Notes: generated from the letters alone by a model not told the origin. 64,000 bases of DNA from Nitrososphaerota archaeon (GCA_021324115.1 JAJPJS010000008.1:84160-148159), one strand, 5' to 3'; positions 8,954-18,190 are shown, numbered from the stretch's first letter. Numbers and translations are program-made.

Positions 8954-9535
8954 TTGGCTACAAAGATCACGACACGTGAATCGGAACTCAAGGCCCTGGG
9001 TAGCTGCTCAAGATGTGGGATCGCGTTGAACAAGTCAGCAGAAATTCACTTCGTATCATTCAACAAGAAGGCCAAGTGGGATTACCCGGCTATTGAAAGT
9101 AGGGAGTTTCCCCTTCCCTGGAAAATAGCGGTTGGCGTTCTCTGCGATACCTGTTTTGCAGCGAAACTCTCCCCCTATTTCGCGGTTGAGCTTAGGCCGG
9201 GCACCTTCCTACAGTACACGAAGGTCGAACTGCAGGATACATTTACTCCAACCCCTGAACTCGTAAACTTTGTGCGGTCACACCCATATCCATTCAACTG
9301 GAGCAATGCACCTGAGCAGCTGCAGAAAGCGGTAAGAGCCTTTATGAGTGAAGATGAGGTCTCCGAGGAGGACCTCTCGCTTGTTCAGTGGTACGTCTGG
9401 CAGTGGGGACTAAAGCGCGACCTCCCGGAAGACTTCGCTCGAAGGATTGCGCATTCCGACCTCGTCTCATTTAGAAGATACGTATTGAACGAGATGAAGG
9501 GGAAAAGACAGCTGGATCCATTCAAGAGCGATTAG
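8954..9535 (+). CDS. Uncharacterised Cys-pair protein
   Basis: 193-residue soluble protein of no family I recognise. Residues 17-21 give S-C-S-R-C-G and a second pair, L-C-D-T-C-F, lies near residue 63, so an N-terminal zinc ribbon with an unusually long ~40-residue insert is likely. The rest is aromatic-rich and helical (LVQWYVWQWGLKRDLPEDF). No membrane helix. The TTG start is supported by a TATA-like AATATAAAAC at 8920-8929, about 29 bases upstream; no closer ATG preserves the Cys pair. Confidence 0.6.
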   Translation: MATKITTRESELKALGSCSRCGIALNKSAEIHFVSFNKKAKWDYPAIESREFPLPWKIAVGVLCDTCFAAKLSPYFAVELRPGTFLQYTKVELQDTFTPTPELVNFVRSHPYPFNWSNAPEQLQKAVRAFMSEDEVSEEDLSLVQWYVWQWGLKRDLPEDFARRIAHSDLVSFRRYVLNEMKGKRQLDPFKSD

Positions 9536-9656
9536 GATAAAGGTTGAGGGTGGAACCTCTTAACATGGAGTTGGCTGCACGCCTTATCTGAGGAAGATCC
9601 AAGCCGTAATAAAGCAAGAAAGTATTATAGAATCCATATAGTCCTTACTACCTGAT

Positions 9657-10925
9657 TTGAGGTCAACCATCCTCATTGTATCCTTATTCTGCCTTCTCTT
9701 CCTTATTCAGGCTACTGCAATAAGAGCGGCCTCCCCTTCTGTGGTGGTCGTTAAGTTCAATGCAGAGGTGGACCCTGGAACACAGCAGCTCATTACAGAC
9801 GCGGTTTCGACCGCGAAAAGCACTGGAAGCGTAGCCATACTGATCGATATGAATACTCCGGGGGGCCTGCTCTCCAACATGCAGTCCATAATATCAGAAA
9901 TACAATCTGCAGAGAACAGCAGTATCAAAGTGTACACTTTCGTGGAACCGTTGGGCTGGGCCGCTTCGGCGGGTAGCTACATAGCGATGTCGACTGATGG
10001 TATCTACATGGGGAACGGTTCTGCAATAGGCTCTTCTACACCAATAGTTGTGGGTGGGACTGCCCTAGAGCAGAATCACACGGAGTCATTCATGCTGTCT
10101 TTCATGATGTCACTTGCGCAGAGCCATGGCAGAAATATAACCGCCGCGGCTCTAATGGTCACCTCTGACAAGGCATACACCGCAGATGAGGCCATAAATG
10201 TCGGCCTTGCGAATGGTAAGTCCAATTCGGTCTCTCAGACTCTGGAGATTCTGGGTCTTGGAAACGATGAAGTGATTCAGGTAAATCCAACCGCATATGA
10301 CCAGTTGCTGAGTACGCTGAGTAACCCGACCGTGGACGGATTACTCATGCTCATTGGCGTTGTAGCTATTTTGCTTGACATATATCACGGCTCCGTGATC
10401 CTAACGATTGTGGGCGCGATCGCCATCGCACTGGGTTTCTTCGGCTCTCAGCTGATTGGAGCCCCTATAGTCGCCCTTGTAGTATTCGCAGCCGCTGGAG
10501 CACTGATTCTATTGGAGGCGAAGACCGGGCACGGATTTTCAATGCTTGCAGGAATCATTCTTGCTCTTTTCGGTATATGGTTGCTGGCAGGCAACAGCAC
10601 CGGATACTCTCCATATCCTTTCGGCATTCTGCAGTATTCGATATGGGGAGTAGTGGGAGGGCTTGCTTTCGTCGGTTCGCTTTATCTTATAAAGCTGCGC
10701 GAGGCCGCGATGAAAAGACCGAAATTTGTAAGCGTAGAGAGGGTGGTTGGGCAGGTGGGCTACCTAACCTCGGACGTGGGCCCCAATCTGCAGGGTACCG
10801 CCAATATCGCATCCGAAGACTGGACAGTCGTGTGTGATGAATCTTTGAAAGCAGGGACGAAGGTAAAAGCGGTCCGGGTGGAAGGTACGGTTGTCACGGT
10901 GGTGAAGGCCCAAGATGTCAGTTAG
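9657..10925 (+). CDS. NfeD-family membrane serine protease (ClpP-class, 1510-N type)
   Basis: 422 residues. Signal peptide MRSTILIVSLFCLLFLIQAT, then a ClpP-like protease domain with NTPGGLLSNM near residue 67 and the nucleophile serine in WAASAGSYIA near residue 104. A catalytic-type lysine lies in the TSDKAYTADEA stretch near residue 172. Four to five membrane helices follow (about 225-345), and an OB-fold NfeD domain closes the protein. Characterised archaeal relatives cleave the C-terminal part of the partner stomatin. Here the partner is two genes downstream. TTG start; a TATA-like TATTATAG lies 30 bases upstream. It overlaps the next gene by 11 bases. Confidence 0.85.
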   Translation: MRSTILIVSLFCLLFLIQATAIRAASPSVVVVKFNAEVDPGTQQLITDAVSTAKSTGSVAILIDMNTPGGLLSNMQSIISEIQSAENSSIKVYTFVEPLGWAASAGSYIAMSTDGIYMGNGSAIGSSTPIVVGGTALEQNHTESFMLSFMMSLAQSHGRNITAAALMVTSDKAYTADEAINVGLANGKSNSVSQTLEILGLGNDEVIQVNPTAYDQLLSTLSNPTVDGLLMLIGVVAILLDIYHGSVILTIVGAIAIALGFFGSQLIGAPIVALVVFAAAGALILLEAKTGHGFSMLAGIILALFGIWLLAGNSTGYSPYPFGILQYSIWGVVGGLAFVGSLYLIKLREAAMKRPKFVSVERVVGQVGYLTSDVGPNLQGTANIASEDWTVVCDESLKAGTKVKAVRVEGTVVTVVKAQDVS

Positions 10926-11334
10926 CTACAGGCGAATGGTCAGATTTGGGCCTGGAACCATCTCAATCCTGCTTGTCCTTACTCTGATGGGGGCTGTATT
11001 AGCCTTCTTTGGAGTAACCCGTATGCTGGCAAACATCGAGGGTGGCGGGACGCTTCTTCTATTAGGCGTGATCATACTCTTGGCTGATGTATTCCTAATT
11101 GTGGGAATCGCTACCACGAGAATCACGCGGGTCGAGAAGAAATACCATCACCTTCCGTCGTTGATAGGAAAGAGGGGAGTGGTAAAGAGCAGCATAGCAG
11201 AGGGTGGACGTGGCGTAGTGCTGGTTGACAATGAATTATGGACCGCCACCTCCAACGAAGAGCTGGCGGAAGGGACCGTGGTTAAAATCATTAATATACA
11301 GGGAGTAGTTCTCAGCGTATCAAGAGATGTTTGA
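10915..11334 (+). CDS. Short NfeD-family membrane protein
   Basis: 139 residues with two membrane helices (about 13-33 and 43-66) and a C-terminal OB-fold of the NfeD type (IGKRGVVKSS through EGTVVKIINIQGVVL). It lacks the protease domain, so it corresponds to the short NfeD form that binds stomatin. It overlaps the protease gene by 11 bases and the stomatin gene by a TTGA junction, a tight three-gene operon. Several Met codons near the start (residues 1 and 8) make the exact start uncertain. Confidence 0.8.
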   Translation: MSVSYRRMVRFGPGTISILLVLTLMGAVLAFFGVTRMLANIEGGGTLLLLGVIILLADVFLIVGIATTRITRVEKKYHHLPSLIGKRGVVKSSIAEGGRGVVLVDNELWTATSNEELAEGTVVKIINIQGVVLSVSRDV

Positions 11335-12272
11335 TCTTGCTCGGACCGGTTTTCCAGGTGTTGTCTGACCAGATACCCACACTTGTTGGCGTAATCCTGG
11401 CATTCATCATAATAATCGTGTTCCTGAGCAAGGCGGTAAAGATTGTAAAAGAGTATGAGAGAATAGTGGTTTTCAGATTTGGAAGGGTTCTGGCCGAGAA
11501 GGGGCCAGGACTCGTATTGATCTACCCATTTATCGACCAACCGAAGAAAGTTGACCTTCGAGAACGTTTTATCACAATTCCGCATCAGACATGCATAACG
11601 AAGGATAACGCACCTGTGGATGTGGACTTCATTGTGTACTTCAAGGTATTTAATGCGGCGGATTCCGTGATTCAGGTTCAGAACTTCGAGGGCGCCGCTA
11701 CCGGGATTGCCACGACCACCCTCAGGGCGGTGGTTGGCGATATAATACTTGATGAGGTACTAGCGAAGAGAGAAAACATAAACGCCATTCTTCGCACTAA
11801 GCTTGATGAAGTGACTTCAAGATGGGGTGTAAAGATCGCAAACGTGGAGATAAGGGAAATCCTGCCACCCAAGAACGTGTCTGATGCCATGATTCTGCAG
11901 ATGTCAGCAGAACGGAGCAGGAGGGCTCTTGTTACTGAAGCAGATGGAAAGAAGACGGCATCAATCACTGTTGCGGAAGGCGAGAAGCAATCCAATATAC
12001 TGAGGGCCGAGGGTGACAGGCAGGCGGCGATACTGAGGGCAGAGGGATACGCCACGGCGCTTCAGACGATCTTCGGTGCTGCAAAAGGAATAGACCAGAA
12101 GACAATGGTGCTGCAGTACCTGGACGCTTTAAAGACAGTTGGGTCCAGCCCATCAACTAAATTCATCTTCCCAATGGAGCTCACCAATCTGATGACACCA
12201 ATTCAGAAATTTCTAAGGGACTCCGGGAAGGAGAAGTCGGTTTCTGACGATGACGAAGAAGAAAGAAGGTAA
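11331..12272 (+). CDS. Stomatin/slipin-type SPFH protein
   Basis: 313 residues: N-terminal membrane helix (about 13-33), then an SPFH domain opening with VKEYERIVVFRFGRVL and containing VDLRERF and VDVDFIVYFKV. An Ala/Glu-rich coiled coil (AERSRRALVTEADGKKTA to AEGYATAL) drives oligomer formation. The hydrophobic C-terminal region (FIFPMELTNLM) is the kind of segment cut by NfeD-class proteases. Operon with both NfeD proteins, TTGA overlap at the start. Role: membrane microdomain scaffold or protease-regulated quality control. Confidence 0.88.
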   Translation: MILLGPVFQVLSDQIPTLVGVILAFIIIIVFLSKAVKIVKEYERIVVFRFGRVLAEKGPGLVLIYPFIDQPKKVDLRERFITIPHQTCITKDNAPVDVDFIVYFKVFNAADSVIQVQNFEGAATGIATTTLRAVVGDIILDEVLAKRENINAILRTKLDEVTSRWGVKIANVEIREILPPKNVSDAMILQMSAERSRRALVTEADGKKTASITVAEGEKQSNILRAEGDRQAAILRAEGYATALQTIFGAAKGIDQKTMVLQYLDALKTVGSSPSTKFIFPMELTNLMTPIQKFLRDSGKEKSVSDDDEEERR

Positions 12273-12285
12273 AAGCTGAAGCTAG

Positions 12286-12927
12286 TCACTTATCCGGTTC
12301 AGAGGCTGGCGTTGCGTCAGGACTTTCAATAGATCCATTCGATCTCGCTTCATCCTGTTTCAGACCGCCTTCGGCCGAGTCCTGGATGGGAGCATCAGGC
12401 TTCCTGCCCTGAATCATGTCACCCATTCTGTCCAGGTAGTCGGAAAGGGCGTAGCTAGCTCCACAGTACTCGCATTTCATGGTGTGGTCCGAAGACAGCT
12501 TTAGTTCGGCCCCACAGTTGGAGCACTTGAGTTGCTGGATTACAAAATGAGAACCGGTCGTCGCGGGAGAAGTGCCTGAGGAGAATCTCGACTTCAGTTC
12601 CTCCACCACTTCCTTCGTCACATTCTGGATCTGACTTTCAAGCATTTTGTGGAGTTCATTCAGCTGATCAAGGTATGTGGACAGTTGTTTGTCCTGTTCC
12701 CCGGTGATGGCCCTCTTCAGGCGTGCACTAGGCCTCATAGCATCCTTGCGTTCAACGAGCAACAACTCCCGAATGACGGTCAACTGCTTGTAAGTCTGAG
12801 CCATCGACACGATCGATTCCCTGACGGTGGGGGAAAGCTCTTCCTCCTTCACTTCATATCCACAGGCTGAACTTATCTTCCTCATTATTTCAGCCTTGGC
12901 ATCCTGCAACATCAACGCCGGGACCAC
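12286..12927 (-). CDS. Coiled-coil protein with C-terminal zinc ribbon
   Basis: 213 residues. Residues 1-110 are charged and helical with coiled-coil character (LSTYLDQLNELHKMLESQIQ). A zinc ribbon follows at about 135-160 (C-S-N-C-G-A-E and C-E-Y-C-G-A-S, 17 residues apart), then an acidic, Ser/Pro-rich disordered tail. It starts with GTG immediately after the stop of the PH-domain gene, so the two form an operon. No known function; the ribbon-tail layout resembles archaeal membrane-trafficking or stress proteins only in general form. Confidence 0.65.
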   Translation of the reverse strand: MVPALMLQDAKAEIMRKISSACGYEVKEEELSPTVRESIVSMAQTYKQLTVIRELLLVERKDAMRPSARLKRAITGEQDKQLSTYLDQLNELHKMLESQIQNVTKEVVEELKSRFSSGTSPATTGSHFVIQQLKCSNCGAELKLSSDHTMKCEYCGASYALSDYLDRMGDMIQGRKPDAPIQDSAEGGLKQDEARSNGSIESPDATPASEPDK

Positions 12928-13245
12928 CTAAATGAACTGCATTATCTGCTGGTATATTGCCTTTGCATCCCTCGGTGGGCCATACATCTGCACGAGAGTC
13001 TTCCCCTCAAATTCTATTATGCCGGATCTGTTGATCAGGCCTTCTTCCCTGTATTTCACATTATGGAATTCTTCAAGGGGTATCGAAACAAGGTCGTCAC
13101 TCTTCATCAGTGTCCCCCTCCTGGCATACATAATCAGTCGCTTGTTGGTTATGAATACCTGATAGCGTTTTTCCCCATATCTCATCTTCGTTGTGCTGCT
13201 GAATCTGATCTCCTCGCCTGGAGTTAGGAAATCATCTATCGGCAT
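12928..13245 (-). CDS. Small PH-like domain protein
   Basis: 105 residues that match the prokaryotic short PH-domain pattern: LTPGEEIRFSSTTKMRYGEKRYQVFITNKRLIMY is the typical strand pair ending in T-N-x-R-L, followed by a mid-domain loop and a C-terminal helix (AKAIYQQIMQFI). No membrane helix. The stop abuts the GTG of the zinc-ribbon gene, suggesting a functional pair. The TATA-like CTATATAC near 13276-13283 (minus strand) lies about 34 bases upstream of the ATG. Confidence 0.7.
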   Translation of the reverse strand: MPIDDFLTPGEEIRFSSTTKMRYGEKRYQVFITNKRLIMYARRGTLMKSDDLVSIPLEEFHNVKYREEGLINRSGIIEFEGKTLVQMYGPPRDAKAIYQQIMQFI

Positions 13246-13441
13246 GCCGTAAATTCGACATCTGCTCCGATTGCAATGTATATAGACTTTAGCGGTTATT
13301 TCAGCAGGCGCGCTTACACATTGGACCTAAACGCCCGGAACTTGTTTTTCCTAGACCGAGTAGTTGACATTATTGTCAAAAAAAGTGGCAAAGGGTTCTT
13401 AAAACATCATCCTCTATTTGTGGGGCATCCGGAGGGGAAGA

Positions 13442-13717
13442 ATGAAAACAGAATCATATCATTTGGTCATTGGGGTGATTCTCCTTGTGGTGGGTCAATC
13501 CTCGATGATACAGGGCATCGTGAGCATAAGCACTTCCTTCCTAAGTGGACTGCCATGGATGCAGCTTTTCGGTGCAAGCTCGGGTGTTTTGGCGATGGGG
13601 GCGTTCTTCATTGTGGCAGGACTTTCTGCGCAGATCGTCGGGTTAGTGGCGATATTCCTTATTAAAAGCAGGCGCAACCGCTTCAAGACGGCCGAAAGGA
13701 TTCCACAAACCGCCTGA
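13442..13717 (+). CDS. Small two-to-three-helix membrane protein
   Basis: 91 residues with hydrophobic segments at about 8-25, 32-50 and 56-76 followed by a basic tail (KSRRNRFKTAERI). The ATG at 13442 is chosen over the earlier GTG/TTG-type starts because a strong Shine-Dalgarno-like GGAGGGG sits 5-11 bases upstream, and a TATA-like TTCTTAAAA is near 13396. Function unknown. No neighbour in the same operon. Confidence 0.55.
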   Translation: MKTESYHLVIGVILLVVGQSSMIQGIVSISTSFLSGLPWMQLFGASSGVLAMGAFFIVAGLSAQIVGLVAIFLIKSRRNRFKTAERIPQTA

Positions 13718-13789
13718 TCCATGATCCAACACGATGTTCCAATTTCATGGAACAGTCGAATCATAACGCAACACGGCGTTCAAAAGCGC

Positions 13790-13800
13790 TTGTTTAAATC
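13790..13800 (+). promoter_or_regulatory. TATA box for the membrane protein at 13831
   Basis: TTGTTTAAATC centred about 35 bases upstream of the ATG at 13831; the expected transcript start at ~13822 would leave a leader of only a few bases. Confidence 0.45.
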
Positions 13801-13830
13801 ATCTTATTACCGCACTTAGGATGATTGGCA

Positions 13831-14403
13831 ATGATTGAACAATTGGCGCACTTTCTTCCAAGAGCGATTCCGAACTCCGTCGGACTGCTTTTTGTCCTGC
13901 TTCTCGTAGCTCTTTCGTTCGTTCTGATGTTCTCGGGCAAGAGTGTGATAAAGGCCGTTGTATTTCTGGTCGCAGGTATCGCCGGAGCACTGGCCGGACT
14001 CGCGGTAGGAGGCTTACTACTTGGGCCGATAGGAGCAGTACTTGGAGCGATTCTCGGCTTCGTTGTTGTGGGCTTCATCGGTTACTCCTTGATATACCTG
14101 GGCGTTGGGCTTGCGCTCGGTTACTTCGCCTACGAACTGGCGAAATCATTCACCACATCATTTACGCTTGCAGCAATTATAGGAATCATATTCTTCGTGG
14201 TGGGTTTGATCCTGACCAACAAGATCCTTGAACTAGTCACGGCATTCCTGGGAGCCCTGCTTCTCTATGACGCGCTGATATACCTGACCGTACCACAACC
14301 AATCGCATTGGTTGTTGCAGTCGTATTGGGCTTGATGGGGTTGGTCGTACAGATGAGAGGGAGACAAAGGCACCAGGCGGTGAAACCGCCCGGAGTCGTG
14401 TAG
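13831..14403 (+). CDS. Polytopic Gly/Ala-rich membrane protein
   Basis: 190 residues almost wholly hydrophobic, with about six membrane helices. Glycine-rich helices (AGIAGALAGLAVGGLLLGPIG) resemble TMEM198-like or DUF4203-type membrane proteins, but the assignment is tentative. A TTG two codons upstream is an alternative start. The tail is short and basic. It stands alone between a convergent gene at 14594 and the small membrane protein upstream. Confidence 0.6.
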   Translation: MIEQLAHFLPRAIPNSVGLLFVLLLVALSFVLMFSGKSVIKAVVFLVAGIAGALAGLAVGGLLLGPIGAVLGAILGFVVVGFIGYSLIYLGVGLALGYFAYELAKSFTTSFTLAAIIGIIFFVVGLILTNKILELVTAFLGALLLYDALIYLTVPQPIALVVAVVLGLMGLVVQMRGRQRHQAVKPPGVV

Positions 14404-14593
14404 CACCGGCAAGCTTACTCCACAGGTTAACCACCTGAATTCAGGAGAATAATTATTTTGTCTTCGTCTTCCCACACAACTTCAGTTAATCAGAAACCAG
14501 TGCATCGACGCAAGTTTACCTTCTATGGATGAGACAAAACCAAGTTGCCAAGGAAAAAGATCAAAACTTCACGTCATAGAAGTCTTTGCTGAG

Positions 14594-15796
14594 TCATTCA
14601 ATTATGAGTGAATCCGTATCCCTCGGGTAGTCGGTGAGCCATTCGGCACCATCCTGTGAGATGATTATGGTATCGGAATGCCTGAAACCTCCCAGGCCCG
14701 GCAGATAGAGGCCTGGCTCAAGACTCATGACCATACCAGCCTTCAGATGAACTTCTTCGCCGACATCCAGAAAAGGAGACTCATGTCCTTCGAGACCCAT
14801 TCCATGTCCGGTGTGATGTAAGACGTAATCAGTCAGACCGTACTCCTGTGCCACTTTAAACGATGCTTTATCAGGTTCAGAACAGGGGTTTCCTGGTCTC
14901 ATGGCAGAGAATGCCGCATCTTGCATTTTCAGTACAATCTTGTGATAATATCTCATCTTGTCATCCGGTTTACCCAAGAAAAGGTTCCTTTCAAGTTCGC
15001 TGTGATATCCCCCAACATCCGCAGAAGCACCCGTACCGAGCATATCTCCTTGTTTCATCGGCCGTCCTATGCCCAGGGAATGTGGGTAAACCGAGTGTTC
15101 GCCCACCTGCCCTCGAAAACCTGCATGAGCGAATAGCGGGCTGGCAGAAGTCGAGACGTAGTCCTCCCCAAGAGCCTTCTTCATATCTCTTGAAGCATTT
15201 AGTGAGGCGATCACAGAAGCCTCCCAGTCAAAGAGACCAGGCTTCGTCTCACTCTGAAGGTATTCGTGCGCCACCCTCCCCCATCTTACGGATTCCCTTA
15301 CCAAAGAAAGTTCATTTTCCGACTTGGTGATTCTCATGTCGTAGATTTCAGCTCCTATGTTGACGAACTTTGTTTCCGGCATAAGCTCCCCCAAATTGAG
15401 ACCTTTGTACCCCCAGGGGCTGGAGTAGAACGAAGGATTGTCGGTGCCGATCTTCTTTCCATTCATCTTCATTTCGACGAGCCATTTCGCGAATTTTTTC
15501 ATCGGATGCACATCCCCCGGGTAATCAAGATATGTGAAAGTGCGGGTGATAAATTTCGACTGTTTTAGAATATGGTCTCTTTCCATTACGGGACCAAAAA
15601 ATGATACATCACGACCAGACCTTATCAAGAGTGCAGCCGGCCTTTCCGTGGGGAGGTATCTGTATCCAACAAAGTATGCAAAAGAAGTTCCCCCGCTAAT
15701 ATAAGTTGCGTCAACACCCTTAGTCTTCATGAGCTGTTCAAGCGCATCCAACCTCTTCTCGTATTCTGAGTCTGGCAGTCTGTGCATGATTCGCAT
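14594..15796 (-). CDS. M24-fold hydrolase, creatinase-like (metal ligands lost)
   Basis: 400 residues with the two-domain layout of M24 proteins: N-terminal creatinase domain, then the pita-bread catalytic domain from about residue 165. The metallopeptidase ligand pattern D, D, H, E, E is not kept. The first Asp is Gly (DMLGTGAS), the second is Glu in G-Y-H-S-E-L-E-R-N, and the last Glu is Ser in GGFRHSDTIII. His in HHTGHGMGL and Glu in SLEPGLY remain. The G-Y-x-x-x-L-E-R and GGFR...GAEWLTDYP patterns match creatinase, the metal-free C-N amidinohydrolase branch, better than Xaa-Pro peptidases. Substrate unknown. Confidence 0.75.
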   Translation of the reverse strand: MRIMHRLPDSEYEKRLDALEQLMKTKGVDATYISGGTSFAYFVGYRYLPTERPAALLIRSGRDVSFFGPVMERDHILKQSKFITRTFTYLDYPGDVHPMKKFAKWLVEMKMNGKKIGTDNPSFYSSPWGYKGLNLGELMPETKFVNIGAEIYDMRITKSENELSLVRESVRWGRVAHEYLQSETKPGLFDWEASVIASLNASRDMKKALGEDYVSTSASPLFAHAGFRGQVGEHSVYPHSLGIGRPMKQGDMLGTGASADVGGYHSELERNLFLGKPDDKMRYYHKIVLKMQDAAFSAMRPGNPCSEPDKASFKVAQEYGLTDYVLHHTGHGMGLEGHESPFLDVGEEVHLKAGMVMSLEPGLYLPGLGGFRHSDTIIISQDGAEWLTDYPRDTDSLIIE

Positions 15797-15828
15797 TTTT
15801 CGGTTGAATATTTAAAATCTTCTAATAG

Positions 15829-16275
15829 GTGAAGCAACAGCATCTGAACTTTAATAAAACAGTACGAACTCTACCTAGTCTGTCGTTGAAGTCGGAGCAG
15901 GACGAACGAACCCTGAAGTCTTCGGCAGTGCACATGCTTCTTGAGAGAATGTTAAAGCAAGAGCAGGGCATTCGTTTTGCAGCGCTGTATGAAGGGGAGC
16001 GTCTGATAGAAGGTGGGATGAGAGAGGGAGTTCATTCCTATGACCCAGAAGCTGTATCCAAGGAGATCGATATCGAAATAGCAATTTTGGGAAATGTAGC
16101 TAAAAGGTGGGAGTCCTGGTTCGGCCGCCTAAGATATGTAGCATTGAGATTCGAGAAACTCAATATGATATTCGTACCAATCACTCCCAAGACACGCTTC
16201 CTTGTGATAAGTACCGAACCATCGGTGGATCCAGGCCGAATAATAGACATGATCAAACAGACTGTGGAAGGGTAG
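15829..16275 (+). CDS. Small archaeal protein, roadblock/profilin-like
   Basis: 148 residues; GTG start at the edge of an A/T-rich gap. The core IRFAALYEGERLIEGGMREGV, a two-stranded turn and the C-terminal LNMIFVPITPKTRFLVIST suggest a roadblock/LC7-like or DUF6659-like fold known in archaea; I cannot be more precise. The first ~20 residues look poorly conserved, so the true start may be the TTG near 15886 (before KSEQDER). It is divergent from the M24 gene, with a short shared promoter region. Confidence 0.55.
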   Translation: MKQQHLNFNKTVRTLPSLSLKSEQDERTLKSSAVHMLLERMLKQEQGIRFAALYEGERLIEGGMREGVHSYDPEAVSKEIDIEIAILGNVAKRWESWFGRLRYVALRFEKLNMIFVPITPKTRFLVISTEPSVDPGRIIDMIKQTVEG

Positions 16276-16396
16276 CGAACTGACTGATACTTCGTTAAGT
16301 GTTCAGACAGCCCCCTGAACATCAGTTCGTGGATTCAGTTATCGTGATTTGCGCGAAATCGTTAAAGCACCCCAAACTTCTCTACCTATGTAACCG

Positions 16397-16906
16397 ATGA
16401 GTGAATCTTCAGAGGATGCCAGAAAGGAGTTTGCCCGAAGGGTAGAGAGGGCAGAAGACTATGACCAGATATTTGACCTAGTAAAGAGAGCCATTGAAAA
16501 CACTCTCCACGAACACAGGGCGGGATTGAGCCTTGTTTTGACAGATATGCCAAACAGCATCGGAGCCTTTTATCCTGCATGGTCGAACTATATTGTGGTA
16601 AACAGGGCGTTAATCGAAGAAATGAAGAGAGTGGTCAAGGACCTCAGGGAGCTAAATGCGTTTGTGTTTGTGATATTGATGCATGAATACCTTCACAGTC
16701 TGGGGCATCTTGATGATGACGAGGTAAGAAGGATTTCGAAGTCGGTCTGCTCTGAGACGGTGGGACCAGAACACCCAGCGACGAAATATGCTGATAGTAA
16801 CTGGCTTGAAATGTTTCCACAGCTCAGTCAGACCGGAAGGCCGTTTTCCAAATTCTACAGAACCGTCGAAAAATTCGATTCTTCCAGCACGCCATATCTA
16901 GGCTGA
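16397..16906 (+). CDS. Small zincin-type metalloprotein (HExxH)
   Basis: 169 residues. M-H-E-Y-L-H-S-L-G-H near residue 95-104 is an H-E-x-x-H-x-x-G-H zinc site preceded by a hydrophobic helix (LNAFVFVILMHEYLH), as in minimal zincins. A conserved-looking NYIVVNRALIEEM strand-helix precedes it. No signal peptide, so cytosolic. The third ligand could be the final His of the motif or a downstream Glu/Asp (HLDDDE). Substrate unknown; archaeal orphan proteins of this build exist but I cannot name a family. Confidence 0.7.
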   Translation: MSESSEDARKEFARRVERAEDYDQIFDLVKRAIENTLHEHRAGLSLVLTDMPNSIGAFYPAWSNYIVVNRALIEEMKRVVKDLRELNAFVFVILMHEYLHSLGHLDDDEVRRISKSVCSETVGPEHPATKYADSNWLEMFPQLSQTGRPFSKFYRTVEKFDSSSTPYLG

Positions 16907-17385
16907 GCAGCTGCAAGTCAACTTGGGTTGAATACAACCTTGCTTGAACGAGTGGCAAACTCCACATTTTTCAGAACATAAGACAGATGTTCAAGTCAAA
17001 TCCTCAATCCAGTTTTTAATCTATTCTGATCCGCTGCCATTGGATGCTATTCATCAACAATGGACTTGCCTTCTCATTGCGGACTATGGGAAGCAGGCTA
17101 AAATTTAACACTTAACCATACCCCGCCGCATTTTCAAAAGTATGGTAAATATTCTACGTCACCTTTTCAAACATTTGGCCAATGGCAACCTACAGATCAT
17201 CAGGTAAGGCTAGTGTCGACCGCTTGCATTACAATACATAAAATTCGTTCTTCCTTGAAAGAATCTGAAACGGTTGACGGTCTTGTGCTTCATCTGCTGC
17301 TGGCTTGGTCATAGACACATAACAATTCAAATCGATTCTTTAGCCTAAATGACAAGACATTAGGCAGAAACACGAGATGAGAACG
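16907..17385. other. Gene-free stretch with small inverted repeats
   Basis: No open frame worth calling on either strand. Two small inverted repeats are visible: GGTTG-AATA-CAACC at about 16926-16939, just after the zincin gene (possible RNA hairpin), and GCCTAA with TTAGGC at about 17343-17366, just past the stop of the minus-strand gene at 17386 (possible 3'-end hairpin). The rest shows no structure I can support. Confidence 0.4.
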
Positions 17386-18081
17386 TCAATTGCTCCTGGG
17401 GGCAACAATAAGTTGTTCCGGTTCATGCGTCTTAGCCGGTTCATCCACTTCGGACTGTGTCTTTGTAGGAGCTTCATTACCCTCAGTATTCTGTTCGGCG
17501 TCAGATTTAGGGTACACCTCAGAGAGTGGCTTCATATGGACTTCTATTGATGATATGACATAACCAGCCTTCAGGTTTTTTATCAGCGCTTCTCTTAAGC
17601 TTGCTAATATCTCATCCACCTTCTGGTTAATCGCTGTTTCCTCGTTTGCATTTGTAGCTCCCGAATTTTTTGACCTGAATAGCCTAAAGACCCCCCTTAC
17701 AGAAAGGCTACCCAGAGGAAGCGGTTCCGGAACTCCCCCTTCCGGAATCGCCTCTGGGTTTTCTGGAGCCGGCTCAGACTGAGGATATGGTACAGGCTCA
17801 TCACCCGGCTCAGGCTGTCCTGCCAAACCCCCAGCCTCGTGCTTCCCTTTGCCTAGCTTTAGGTACACCATGGAGGCTCCTGTAGCTCCCAACCACGTAA
17901 GGAGCGCCACGGAGGTGACCGTGTAAGAGTCCAGCGTGAGATTTCTTGCTGAATCCGCTAAAACATATGCAGGCATGATAACGGCACCTGCCATCAGAGC
18001 AGGGAGTGCAAACATCAGAGCCCGCTTATCTAGTAGCAGGCTTCTGTTTGTCGGCTCTGGTAACATAGGGTGAACTGCCAT
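17386..18081 (-). CDS. Membrane protein with Pro/Glu-rich linker
   Basis: 231 residues. Two N-terminal helices (about 21-42 and 53-74), then a Pro/Glu/Gly-rich linker (about 80-125). A compact soluble domain follows (INQKVDEILASLREALIKNLKAGYVISSIEVHM), then an acidic Thr/Glu-rich tail. No recognisable family. It probably stays at the cytoplasmic face as an anchored helical domain. The repeated low-complexity blocks make length conservation unlikely. It lies 109 bases downstream of the minus-strand DUF457-like gene, separated by an A/T-rich stretch that may hold its own promoter. Confidence 0.55.
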   Translation of the reverse strand: MAVHPMLPEPTNRSLLLDKRALMFALPALMAGAVIMPAYVLADSARNLTLDSYTVTSVALLTWLGATGASMVYLKLGKGKHEAGGLAGQPEPGDEPVPYPQSEPAPENPEAIPEGGVPEPLPLGSLSVRGVFRLFRSKNSGATNANEETAINQKVDEILASLREALIKNLKAGYVISSIEVHMKPLSEVYPKSDAEQNTEGNEAPTKTQSEVDEPAKTHEPEQLIVAPRSN

Positions 18082-18190
18082 GTCTTAATTATTAAACTTA
18101 TTGAACATCATCTAATCTTTAACCAATATAATTGGCCTCTGTGCTTGGCGAAAAGCAAATGATAACATTCTATTATTGCTGAAAAAGCCA

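Noticed and set aside
13276-13665. 129-codon open frame on the plus strand starting in the divergent promoter
   Set aside because: It overlaps the promoter of the minus-strand gene and the better-supported membrane protein at 13442 in another frame; its composition and lack of domains argue against it.
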